The notes under the pieces: model-generated
The model's input: the letters and a program-made list of their open reading frames with translations, nothing else
Told to the model about the DNA's origin: nothing
Database searches by the model: none
Position numbers and translations under genes: made by a program
Source of the DNA: Xanthomonas sontii
GTDB lineage: Bacteria > Pseudomonadota > Gammaproteobacteria > Xanthomonadales > Xanthomonadaceae
NCBI RefSeq assembly: GCF_040529055.1
Contig: NZ_CP132342.1
Location: forward strand, 1,796,001 to 1,860,000
Reading direction: 5' to 3'
Length of the DNA: 64,000 nucleotides
Shown: positions 55,553 through 63,662 of the stretch, piece after piece
How the letters are laid out: each line of letters starts with the position of its first letter
Numbering within the stretch: position 1 is the stretch's first letter

Positions 55553-55765
55553 TCATCTGGTGCGCTTGTAACTGCGCACCTCCCAGCCGTCTCGCAGGCG
55601 AGTGACGAAGCAGTCATAGCCTGCCGCGTGCTGCGCGTCGAAGTACTGGTGCATCTCGGTGCGGTCCGCGAAGATGCGTCGCACGTCCGCGGTCTGGCGC
55701 CGCGACGGTGAGCGAATAGCCGCAGCTATTCCTCGCAATGTTGCCAGTAGTGGCGCAACATCCAT
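55553..55765 (-). CDS. Small hypothetical protein
   Basis: Protein of 70 residues: a basic helical N-terminus (LLATLRGIAAAIRSPSRR) and a C-terminal part (MHQYFDAQHAAGYDCFVTRL, DGWEVRSYKRTR) that looks like a folded beta-hairpin. GAGGG lies five bases before the ATG at 55765, a good ribosome-binding site. No family recognised. The stretch 55343-55552 before it holds nothing clear. Confidence 0.55.
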   Translation of the reverse strand: MDVAPLLATLRGIAAAIRSPSRRQTADVRRIFADRTEMHQYFDAQHAAGYDCFVTRLRDGWEVRSYKRTR

Positions 55766-56021
55766 GTGTCCCTCTGCCGAGTCCGTGGCTGGTCGGGCGG
55801 ACTATCGCACACCTGAAAACCGTCCGCCAGGAACCGCCAGAGGCCGTCTTTCGCGCATTGCAGCCTTCAGTGCATGGAGGCCATCTCCATGCCGCTGTGC
55901 GGCGGCATGGCAGCTTGCAGCGGGGAACGCGCCGACGCGGAGGGCGCTCGCTGTCGCGCGCGCTGGGCCACGATCGGCGAGAAGGTCGTGCAGACCCGGA
56001 GTTCTCGCGACAGCTGCGACG

Positions 56022-56720
56022 TCAACGCGGCTCCGCCACGATCAGCCAGTTGTTGAACGGCGTGTTGCCGTACAGCGGCGCGAAGCTCGCGCGCAGGCCG
56101 GCGGCGTCGAGCTGGGCCTGCAGGCTGTCGCGGGTGGGGTAGGCCTTGGGCAACTCCTGCATCCAGCCGGCCAGGTGCGCGAGCACGTCGGTGATGCGGC
56201 TGGTGCGGCCGCGGCCGCTGGCATCGCCCAGGCCGCTGCGAATCACCAGTTTGGCGCCGGGCGTGAGCATGCGCGCCACGCTGCGGATCAGGTTGGACTG
56301 CATGTCGCGGTCCAGGTACTGCAGCACGTCCAGGATCGCGACGCTGCCGTGGTGCTCGGGCCAGGACTGGCCCAGGTCGACCACCGCGAAATGCGTGTCC
56401 TGCAGCCCGTTGCGGGCGGCGATGGCGCCGGCGCGGCGGATCTTGGCCGCGTCGATGTCCACGCCGTGGTAGCGCTGGCGCTGGCCGTCGGCGCGCAGCG
56501 CATGCGCGAGCAGGCCCAGCCCGCAACCCAGGTCCAGCACCGGCGCGTCGGTGCCGCGCAGCGCGGCGAGCACGCCGGGGTAGAGCGGATCGGTGCGCAG
56601 CTTGGTGCGCGTGTAGTAGTAGTCGTAGCGGTTGCCCAGCGGATGCGTTGGCAGGAAGGCGCGGGCGATGGCCAGGGCCTGCGGGCGGGTCATGGGCTGG
56701 GTGGTGCTGGCGTCGCGCAA
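56022..56720 (-). CDS. Class I SAM-dependent methyltransferase
   Basis: Protein of 232 residues. The SAM-binding glycine loop is VLDLGCGLGLLAHAL; the following acidic residue is in HGVDIDAAKI; VAILDVLQYLD and KLVIRSGLGD mark later strands. A substrate-binding N-terminal helical part (FLPTHPLGNRYDYYYTRTKL) is distinctive. It lies 30 bases after the SGNH hydrolase gene on the same strand, so the two may be cotranscribed. Substrate unknown. Confidence 0.88.
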   Translation of the reverse strand: MRDASTTQPMTRPQALAIARAFLPTHPLGNRYDYYYTRTKLRTDPLYPGVLAALRGTDAPVLDLGCGLGLLAHALRADGQRQRYHGVDIDAAKIRRAGAIAARNGLQDTHFAVVDLGQSWPEHHGSVAILDVLQYLDRDMQSNLIRSVARMLTPGAKLVIRSGLGDASGRGRTSRITDVLAHLAGWMQELPKAYPTRDSLQAQLDAAGLRASFAPLYGNTPFNNWLIVAEPR

Positions 56721-56750
56721 TGTCGGTCCTTGGCAGCGGGCGTACGCCAG

Positions 56751-57392
56751 CTAGGCTAACGCATCGCGTGCCGCCGGCAACAGCCGCGCGGTCCAGCGCG
56801 CATACATCGCCGCCGACGGATGCAGCCCGTCCGCGGCCAGCATCGACGGATCGCCGCCGCCATCGCGGCTGCAGCCGGTGATGTCGACGAAGCGCACCGC
56901 GCGCGCGGCGCAGCAGGCCTGCGCGGCGGCGTTGAAGGCGTCGATCTGCGCGGCGATGCGCGCCGGATCGTGGGCGGGCGGCTGCGCGAACGCGGTCACG
57001 CCCCAGTCCGGGATCGACACCGCCAGCACCCGCTGCGGCCGCGCGTCGGCGAAACCGATCGCACGCTGCAGCAGCGCGTCGAACTGCGCGCGGTAGTCGG
57101 CGAGCGGGTAGCCGCGGTACTGGTTGTTGACGCCGATCAGCAGCGTCACCAGGTCGAACGGTCCCTGCGGCGCGGCCGTGTCGATGCCGGCGTCCAGTTC
57201 GTCGGTGGTCCAGCCGGTGGTAGCCACGATCTGCGGATCGGCCAGCGCGATGCCGTCGCGGCGCAACGCCGCGGCCAGTTGCATCGGCCAGCGTCCGTCG
57301 GCGTCAACGCGTTCGCCGATCGTGTAGGAATCGCCCAGCGCCAGGTAGCGCAGCGGTGTGTGCTGGACAGCGGCGAAACGCGCCTGGCTCAT
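56751..57392 (-). CDS. SGNH/GDSL-family hydrolase
   Basis: Protein of 213 residues. The catalytic Ser is in YLALGDSYTIGE, the oxyanion Asn in LLIGVNNQYRG, and the Asp-x-x-His in LAADGLHPSAAMYARW. The fold acts as an esterase or lipase on small acyl esters. No signal peptide is seen. It lies about 100 bases after the aminotransferase gene, across an ATTCCCC repeat, on the same strand. Confidence 0.9.
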   Translation of the reverse strand: MSQARFAAVQHTPLRYLALGDSYTIGERVDADGRWPMQLAAALRRDGIALADPQIVATTGWTTDELDAGIDTAAPQGPFDLVTLLIGVNNQYRGYPLADYRAQFDALLQRAIGFADARPQRVLAVSIPDWGVTAFAQPPAHDPARIAAQIDAFNAAAQACCAARAVRFVDITGCSRDGGGDPSMLAADGLHPSAAMYARWTARLLPAARDALA

Positions 57393-57458
57393 CTACGCGG
57401 CGCCAGTGGCAGCCCCATCACCGGGACGCGCACTCGCAGGAACGGCGCACGCTTTGCC

Positions 57459-57493
57459 ATTCCCCATTCCCCATTCCCCATTCCCCATTCCCC
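57459..57493. repeat. Five perfect ATTCCCC units
   Basis: ATTCCCC is repeated five times without error, ending three bases before the stop codon of the aminotransferase gene (57496-57498). The unit matches the arms of the repeat at 10341-10479. The copy number may vary between strains, as in other short tandem repeats. Confidence 0.85.
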
Positions 57494-57495
57494 AC

Positions 57496-58773
57496 TCACC
57501 GCCCCACAGCCGCCCGCGGCTTCAGCGGCACCACCTTGGTCGCATCCTCGGCGCGGCGTGCCAGCACGCGGTCGATGCGCGCGAACACCTCGCGCATCGT
57601 CGCCGCTTCCGGCAGCAGGGTGACGCGGAAGTGGTGCCGGTAGGGCACGTTGAAGCTGGAGCCGGGCACCACCAGCACGCCTTCCTGTTCCATCAGTTCC
57701 AGGGCGAACGCGTGGTCGTCGAACCCGCGCGCGGCGGCGCCGACCACCGCCGGGAACGCGTACAGCGCGCCGGCCGGCTGCACCAGCGACAGGTGCTCGC
57801 TGGCCGCGCAGGCCTCGAGCACCGCGCGGCGCGTTTCGTACAGGCGTCCACCCGGAGCGCACAGCGGCGAGATCGTGTCTGGGCCGTTGACCGCGGCATC
57901 GATGGCGAACTGGCCGGGGACGTTGGCGCACAGGCGCAGCGCGCCGAGCAGGTCCATGGCGTTGCGGAAATCGCCGACGCGCTCGGCGTCGCCCGACAGC
58001 AGCGCCCAGCCCACGCGCCAGCCACAGGCGCGGTGCACCTTGCTCAGGCCGCCGAAGCTGATGCACGGATGCGCGCCGGCCAGCGGTGCCACCGACACGA
58101 ACTCCGCCTCGTCGTACAGCACCTGGTCGTAGATCTCGTCGACCATCAGCAGCAGGTTGTGCTTGACCGCGATGGCGACGATCTTCTCCAGCAGCGCCCG
58201 CGAGTAGCTGGCGCCGCTGGGGTTGTTCGGGTTGATCAGCACGATGGCGCGGGTGCGCGAGGACACCAGCGTCTCGATCTCCACCGGGTCGGGCTGGAAG
58301 CCGTTCTCCGGCGCGCAGCGGTAGTACACCGGGCGGCCGTCGTTGAGGATGGTGGCGGCCGACCACAGCGGGTAGTCGGGCGAGGGCACCAGCACTTCGT
58401 CGCCGGGGTTGAGCAGCGCACGCAGCGACAGGTCGATCAGCTCGCTGACGCCGTTGCCGACGAAGATGCGGTCCGGGTGCGCATCCGGATGCTGGCGCCG
58501 GGCGTAGGCCGCGGCGATCGCCTCGCGCGCCTCCGGCAGGCCCTGCTGGTGGGTATAGGGATCGGTGCGGCCCATGTCGTCGGCGATCGCGCGCTGCAGA
58601 TGTTCCGGGGCACGGAAGCCGAACGCGCCGGGATTGCCGATGTTGAGCTTGATCAGTTTGCGCCCCTGGGCCTCCAGCTCGCGGGCTCGCCGTGCCAGTT
58701 CGCCGCGGATCTCGTAGCGGACTTCGGACAGGCGTTCGCGGATCGCGAGCGGCTTGATCGGCAGGGTGGGCAT
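57496..58773 (-). CDS. Class I PLP-dependent aminotransferase (AlaA/AlaC-like)
   Basis: Enzyme of 425 residues. Fold-type I features: KLIKLNIGNPGAFGF, GRTDPYTHQQGLPEAREAIA, FVGNGVSELIDLSLRALL, LINPNNPSGASYSRALLEKI, VDEIYDQVLYD and the PLP Lys in GLSKVHRACGWRVGW. The sequence is closest to alanine or glutamate-pyruvate aminotransferases of the AlaA group. The ATG at 58773 begins the conserved region (LAIRERLSEVRYEIRGELAR). The substrate pair is inferred from family. Confidence 0.92.
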   Translation of the reverse strand: MPTLPIKPLAIRERLSEVRYEIRGELARRARELEAQGRKLIKLNIGNPGAFGFRAPEHLQRAIADDMGRTDPYTHQQGLPEAREAIAAAYARRQHPDAHPDRIFVGNGVSELIDLSLRALLNPGDEVLVPSPDYPLWSAATILNDGRPVYYRCAPENGFQPDPVEIETLVSSRTRAIVLINPNNPSGASYSRALLEKIVAIAVKHNLLLMVDEIYDQVLYDEAEFVSVAPLAGAHPCISFGGLSKVHRACGWRVGWALLSGDAERVGDFRNAMDLLGALRLCANVPGQFAIDAAVNGPDTISPLCAPGGRLYETRRAVLEACAASEHLSLVQPAGALYAFPAVVGAAARGFDDHAFALELMEQEGVLVVPGSSFNVPYRHHFRVTLLPEAATMREVFARIDRVLARRAEDATKVVPLKPRAAVGR

Positions 58774-59080
58774 CGCATTGGCCGGTGGGGCGTGGGACCT
58801 GCATGGTAGCGGAAATGTGACACCGCGGCGGGGCGGAGGGCGCCGTGGTGGCGGGCCGTCTACGGCGCCCGGCCGCCACGTTAGGCGCTGCATTGGACGA
58901 GGCCCCGTGGCTGACCCGTGTGGCGGCCATACACCTGTCGCGCGGGTCATGCGCCGCTGCTGGCGGCTCCCGGGGCGCCGCCTGCGGCGCGGGCCAACCA
59001 CGCAAGGCGCCGCCCTGCGCGTGTCCCAGTGGCCGCCCTGCGCTCACCTTTGGGCGCGGCGCACCCTCTAGAATTCGCCC

Positions 59081-60208
59081 ATGACCTCCTCCCCGATCGA
59101 CTTCGACGCGTTGCGCCCCATCGGCTGGCCCTGGCCCGGAATGCCCGAGGAGCCGGCCTGGCGCGCGCTGTTCGACGCGCATCCGCAGGCGCGGCCGGCG
59201 CGGGTGGTGGAGCAGCACCGCACCGGCTACGTGGTCGCCGATGCGGTGGACACCGGATTCAAGGTCGAATCGCTGCCGGACTGGCAGCGGCCGCGCTTTC
59301 CCAGCCACGAGCGCGCCGCGGTCGGCGACTGGGTGTTGCTGGAGGACACGCGCATCGTCGCCTTGCTGCCGCGGCGCACCGCGATCAAGCGCGGCGCCGC
59401 TGGCGAGCACTATCACCAGCAGGTGATCGCGGCCAACATCGATACGGTGTTCATCGTCTGCGGCCTGGATGCGGACTTCAATCCGCGCCGGATCGAGCGC
59501 TATCTGCTGCTGGTGGGCGGCGGCGGTGCGGCGCCGGTGGTGGTGCTGACCAAGGCCGACCTCACCGAGTACGCCGCCGACGCGCTGGCGGTGCTGGAGG
59601 AACTGGCGGCGCAGGCGATCCCGCTGCTCACGGTCAACGCCCGCCAGGCCGACAGTGTCGACGCGCTGCGGCCGTGGCTGGGGCCGGGGCAGACCGCGGT
59701 GCTGGTCGGCTCGTCCGGTGCCGGCAAGTCCACCCTGACCAACACCTTGCTCGGCGTGCAGAAGATGCGCACCGCGGCGGTGCGCGCCACCGACTCGCGC
59801 GGCCGCCACACCACCACCCATCGCGCGCTGCTGCCGCTGCCGTCCGGCGCCTGCCTGATCGACACGCCGGGCATGCGCGAACTCAAGCCCACCGGCGAGG
59901 AAGACCTGGCCGAGGGCGGCTTCGCCGACATCGAGGCGCTGGCCGCGCAGTGCCGCTTCAACGACTGCGCGCACCAGGCCGAACCGGGCTGTGCGGTGCA
60001 GGCGGCGATCGAGCGCGGCGAGATCGAGGAGGCGCGCTTGGCCAATTACCTGAAGCTGCGCGACGAGGTCGCCGGCGCCGCCGGCAAGCTGGCGCAGCGC
60101 CAGGCGCAGAACGCGGCCGCCGGCCGCGGCGGCAAGCCCGGCGGTAGCAAGCCAAGTGGTGGCAAACCTGGCGGCAAGCGTCCGCCACCGCGTACCCTGC
60201 GCCGCTGA
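59081..60208 (+). CDS. rsgA: Ribosome small-subunit GTPase RsgA
   Basis: Circularly permuted GTPase of 375 residues that helps 30S subunit maturation. An OB-fold N-terminus is followed by motifs in permuted order: G4 TKAD (157-160), G1 GSSGAGKS (210-217), G2 near THRALL and G3 DTPG (261-264). The zinc site is CRFNDCAHQAEPGC (Cys 291, Cys 296, His 298, Cys 304). The last ~30 residues are a Gly/Lys/Pro-rich basic tail (GGKPGGSKPSGGKPGGKRPP), longer than usual and probably RNA-binding. Confidence 0.96.
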   Translation: MTSSPIDFDALRPIGWPWPGMPEEPAWRALFDAHPQARPARVVEQHRTGYVVADAVDTGFKVESLPDWQRPRFPSHERAAVGDWVLLEDTRIVALLPRRTAIKRGAAGEHYHQQVIAANIDTVFIVCGLDADFNPRRIERYLLLVGGGGAAPVVVLTKADLTEYAADALAVLEELAAQAIPLLTVNARQADSVDALRPWLGPGQTAVLVGSSGAGKSTLTNTLLGVQKMRTAAVRATDSRGRHTTTHRALLPLPSGACLIDTPGMRELKPTGEEDLAEGGFADIEALAAQCRFNDCAHQAEPGCAVQAAIERGEIEEARLANYLKLRDEVAGAAGKLAQRQAQNAAAGRGGKPGGSKPSGGKPGGKRPPPRTLRR

Positions 60209-60216
60209 CGCCGGCC

Positions 60217-61461
60217 GTGGCCAAGCGCGCGCTGCCCGCCGAGATCCGCCACCACGCCGCGCTCGACGCGCGGCTGGTCAAGGCGGTGCGCGGCATCCGC
60301 CTGCTGGCCCTGGCCAGTTGGCCGGTGGCGCTGCAGGCGCCGTTCCTGGAAAGCGTGGCGCGCGGGCAGCCGCAGCTGCCGCAAGTGGACTACCCAAGGC
60401 TGGATTTCGCCGACACCCGCCGCGAGCTGGCGGCGATCGCCGAGGCCGCCGATCCGGCACATCCGCTCGGCGCCTACCTGCAGGCCTCGGTGCACAGCTG
60501 GGATCTGGCCGCCGCCCTGCTCGAAGCGCTCGGCACGCCGGCAGTGGGCACGTATTCGGCGCAGTTGTTCGGCGTGCCGGACGACCCGATGCCCGGCCAC
60601 GGGCCCACCACCCGCGAGGCCGCCGGCCATTTCATCCGCATCGCCCAGGAGCTGGACCGCGAGTTGTTCTCGGCCGAGGAGCAGGTGCCGGTGTCGGCCA
60701 CCGCGTTGCGCCTGCTGTTGCAGCGCGATCTGGACGAATTCTTCGGCGCGCGGGTGATCACGGTGGAACTGGATCCGGACCTGCTGGCCAAGGCCGCCGC
60801 CGGCGCGCAGCGCATCCGCCTGCGCTCCGGCGCGCACTTCAGCGATTACGACCGCGCGCAACTGTTCCACCACGAGGCGCTGGTGCATTCGCTGACCGCG
60901 CTCAACGGCCGGCAACAGGCGCAGCTGCCGAGCCTGGCGCTGTCCTCGCCGCGCACCACCGCCACCCAGGAAGGCCTGGCGACCTTCGCCGAGCAGATCA
61001 CCGGCAGCATCGACATCGAGCGGATGAAGCGGATCAGCCTGCGCATCGAGGCGATCGCACTGGCCCGCGACGGCGCCGATTTCATCGAGGTGTTCCGCTA
61101 CTTCGATGCGGCCGGGCAATCGCCTGCGGAGAGTTTCTCCTCGGCACAGCGCGTGTTCCGCGGCGTGCCGACCACCGGCGGTGCCGCGTTCACCAAGGAC
61201 ACCGTGTACCTGCGCGGGCTGGTGTCGGTGCACACCTTCTTCCGCCAGGCGCTGCAGCGCGACCGGCTGCCGCTGTGCCGCTGGCTGTTCGCCGGCAAGA
61301 TGGCGCTGGAGGACGTGGCCGCGTTCGCGCCGCTGTTCGAGTCCGGCGTGCTGGCGCCGCCGCGCTGGTTGCCGACGTGGGTCGCGCGCGCCAGCGGCCT
61401 GGCCGGCATGCTGGCGTTCTCGCTGTTCGCCAACCGCATCCGCATGGATCAGGTGGACTGA
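60217..61461 (+). CDS. DUF1704 metalloprotease-like protein with QEGLA motif
   Basis: Protein of 414 residues. HEALVH at 219-224 fits the HExxxH zinc motif and TQEGLATFAEQ (250-) is the QEGLA motif that names the family, once described as flavohaemoglobin expression-modulating. Eukaryotic relatives (MATCAP) are tubulin carboxypeptidases; the bacterial substrate is unknown. The start is GTG at 60217, eight bases after rsgA, so both probably share a transcript. Confidence 0.9.
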   Translation: MAKRALPAEIRHHAALDARLVKAVRGIRLLALASWPVALQAPFLESVARGQPQLPQVDYPRLDFADTRRELAAIAEAADPAHPLGAYLQASVHSWDLAAALLEALGTPAVGTYSAQLFGVPDDPMPGHGPTTREAAGHFIRIAQELDRELFSAEEQVPVSATALRLLLQRDLDEFFGARVITVELDPDLLAKAAAGAQRIRLRSGAHFSDYDRAQLFHHEALVHSLTALNGRQQAQLPSLALSSPRTTATQEGLATFAEQITGSIDIERMKRISLRIEAIALARDGADFIEVFRYFDAAGQSPAESFSSAQRVFRGVPTTGGAAFTKDTVYLRGLVSVHTFFRQALQRDRLPLCRWLFAGKMALEDVAAFAPLFESGVLAPPRWLPTWVARASGLAGMLAFSLFANRIRMDQVD

Positions 61462-61562
61462 ACGGCGCCACGCGGCGCTCACCCGCCGCGAATGTGCGGC
61501 TGCCGATACTGCGGCGCCCGGCCTGCCTCCGCATGGCCGCTTCCCCTCACAAGGAGATCCGC

Positions 61563-62243
61563 ATGAAGATCCTGATGGTGCTGACGTCGCACGACCAGCT
61601 TGGCGACACCGGCCACAAGACCGGCTTCTGGCTGGAAGAATTTGCCGCGCCGTACTACACGTTCAAGGATGCCGGTGCCGAACTGACCCTGGCTTCGCCC
61701 AAGGGCGGGCAACCGCCGCTGGACCCGAAGAGCGATGCGCCGGACGCGCAGACCGAAGCGACTCGCCGCTTCAAGGGCGACCCGGCGGCGCAGCAGCAAC
61801 TGGCGAGCACGCATCCGCTGGCATCGGTGCGCGTGGACGACTACGACGCGCTGTTCTACCCGGGCGGCCACGGCCCGCTCTGGGACCTGGCCGAGGACCG
61901 CGATTCCATCGCCCTGATCGAAGCGTTCGCACGCGCCGACAAGCCGATCGGCTTCGTCTGCCATGCGCCGGGCGTGCTGCGCCGGGTGACGGCGGCCGAT
62001 GGCTCGCCGCTGGTGAAGGGCCGTCGCGTCACCGGCTTCACCAACAGCGAGGAAGCCGCGGTGGGCCTGACCGACGTGGTGCCGTTCCTGGTCGAGGACG
62101 AACTGCAGCGCCTGGGCGGCCAGTACAGCAAGGTCGCCGACTGGGGCGTGCACGTGGTCGAGGACGGCCGCCTGGTCACCGGGCAGAACCCGGCCTCGTC
62201 CGAGGCGGCGGCCGAGGCATTGTTGGGAATGTTGAGTACCTGA
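61563..62243 (+). CDS. DJ-1/PfpI-family protein (Hsp31-like)
   Basis: Cytosolic protein of 226 residues. The nucleophile Cys lies in GFVCHAPGVLRR, preceded by DALFYPGGHGPLWDLAEDRD; the Glu of the triad region is in YYTFKDAGAELTLASPKGG. Proteins with this layout act as glyoxalase III or as chaperone-like hydrolases handling methylglyoxal. AAGGAG lies before the ATG at 61563. It follows the DUF1704 gene by about 100 bases. Confidence 0.9.
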   Translation: MKILMVLTSHDQLGDTGHKTGFWLEEFAAPYYTFKDAGAELTLASPKGGQPPLDPKSDAPDAQTEATRRFKGDPAAQQQLASTHPLASVRVDDYDALFYPGGHGPLWDLAEDRDSIALIEAFARADKPIGFVCHAPGVLRRVTAADGSPLVKGRRVTGFTNSEEAAVGLTDVVPFLVEDELQRLGGQYSKVADWGVHVVEDGRLVTGQNPASSEAAAEALLGMLST

Positions 62244-62294
62244 GTCCTTCTGGCGCCACGGCATGGTCGCAACGACATGCCATGGCCGTTTAGA

Positions 62295-62738
62295 TCAGCC
62301 CACAGTCACTGAGCATTTCGGGCATTCATTCGGAGGCGGAACCCAGCCGCCACCACCTCCGCCACCACCCCCGCCGCCGCCAGTTCCAGCTCCGCTACCA
62401 GGTCCAGTTTGTGTGCCAGGTAAGGGCACGACACAAACGGATCCTGAGAGACAGACAACTTGGCCCTTTTCCTTGCTGCCATCCTGATACGTCACCGCAA
62501 CGACATCGCCCACAGAAATACTCGCAAGACCATATGTGGAGCGATACATTCCGGTTAATGCAGTCAACGCCGCAATGCGTAGTTCGGCCATGTCCCCGGA
62601 TCCAACGCCTTGTGCTGCCGCCACGTTCTGGAAAACTCCAGAGGCGGCATCGATGCTGACGGTCTTTGCAATTGCTGCAAACGATATCGCCAACAGGCAA
62701 AGCATCATGAGGCGATTTTTCAATGACCTTCTTTCCAT
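62295..62738 (-). CDS. Secreted hypothetical protein with poly-Gly linker
   Basis: Protein of 147 residues. A signal peptide (LMMLCLLAISFAAIA) is followed by a short folded part (VSVGDVVAVTYQDGSKEKGQ with CLSGSVC), then a linker with about twelve Gly in a row and PPP, and a C-terminal CPKC motif. GGAA precedes the ATG. It starts 12 bases after the upstream gene and is probably cotranscribed with it. Base composition is lower in G+C than the neighbours. No family recognised. Confidence 0.7.
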   Translation of the reverse strand: MERRSLKNRLMMLCLLAISFAAIAKTVSIDAASGVFQNVAAAQGVGSGDMAELRIAALTALTGMYRSTYGLASISVGDVVAVTYQDGSKEKGQVVCLSGSVCVVPLPGTQTGPGSGAGTGGGGGGGGGGGGWVPPPNECPKCSVTVG

Positions 62739-62750
62739 GAATAAGTTTCC

Positions 62751-63662
62751 TTAGGGCTTAGATAAAATCTTCCTGATTTCCTTGATCTTTCTGTCGAGCA
62801 GGCTCGCATCGCTTGGGCTGATCAGGTTGGTGCGAACGAAAGATTCGAAGTTGGGGCTGGAGCAGCCTCCGGTGTTGAGGCAAAGGGATTTCATGATGTC
62901 GGAGTTGGTGCCGCAATTCAGTCCCATCTGACATGCTGCGATGCTCCACGCATAGCCTGAGGTAGGGCCAGTAGCGACTTCGCTATATCGTCCGAGTGAG
63001 GTATTGTCGGAATTGCCTGCAAGCAGTTGGCCCAGTTCGAATGTGGCCAATGGGTCGCCTGATTTGCTGACCTTCTCCACGAATTGCCGCAAGTCTTCTC
63101 CTTGCAGACGAGCTGTTGAGGCCATTTGAAGCCTGGCTTGCGCTGCAAGGTCGCCACCTTTTGCCGCCTGCTCGAGCCATAGATTCCGCGCATCGACAGG
63201 AATGGCAGCGCCATTGTCGACGACCGCGCATTCTTCTGCGTAGGAGCGTGCTACCAACAAGATGCCTTGGGCATTTGCATGCGACGTGGAACGCGCTGCG
63301 ATTGCCGAGTAAGTAGCTAGGAATTTCTGAGGGTCGATGTTGACCGCAATGCATCGGCCATAAGCTTCTGCGAGATCACGCTGCGCATCTGCTTCGCCTC
63401 GGTTCGCACGGGCTTTCAGATCCAGGAAAGTTTGAAGGGCATCGTTCGATGCGGAGCGATGTTCCTGCGTACCATTTCCCCGTTTGCTTGCTTGCGCCGC
63501 TGGGCTCGCGCCGCTGGAGCGCTCTTCTTCGTCAGGTTCATTGCTATGAAGGTATGCGGCATCGTTCTGCGGTGGATGCTTGTGGCGAACTTCTGTCCAT
63601 GCCAATCCAAGTGAAACGGCAGCCACAATTCCGCAGATCAGCATCCAATGCTTGCATCTCAT
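62751..63662 (-). CDS. Sel1-like-repeat hypothetical protein with membrane anchor
   Basis: Protein of 303 residues. One N-terminal hydrophobic helix (WMLICGIVAAVSLGLAW) serves as signal anchor; an acidic/polar linker follows; then helical repeats resembling degenerate Sel1 units (GEADAQRDLAEAYGRCIAV, GGDLAAQARLQMASTARLQG, SGDPLATFELGQLLAG). Cys pairs occur in QMGLNCGTNS and LNTGGCSS. The ATG at 63662 is used; upstream codons are weak. Codon usage and G+C are lower than in the core genes. Confidence 0.72.
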   Translation of the reverse strand: MRCKHWMLICGIVAAVSLGLAWTEVRHKHPPQNDAAYLHSNEPDEEERSSGASPAAQASKRGNGTQEHRSASNDALQTFLDLKARANRGEADAQRDLAEAYGRCIAVNIDPQKFLATYSAIAARSTSHANAQGILLVARSYAEECAVVDNGAAIPVDARNLWLEQAAKGGDLAAQARLQMASTARLQGEDLRQFVEKVSKSGDPLATFELGQLLAGNSDNTSLGRYSEVATGPTSGYAWSIAACQMGLNCGTNSDIMKSLCLNTGGCSSPNFESFVRTNLISPSDASLLDRKIKEIRKILSKP

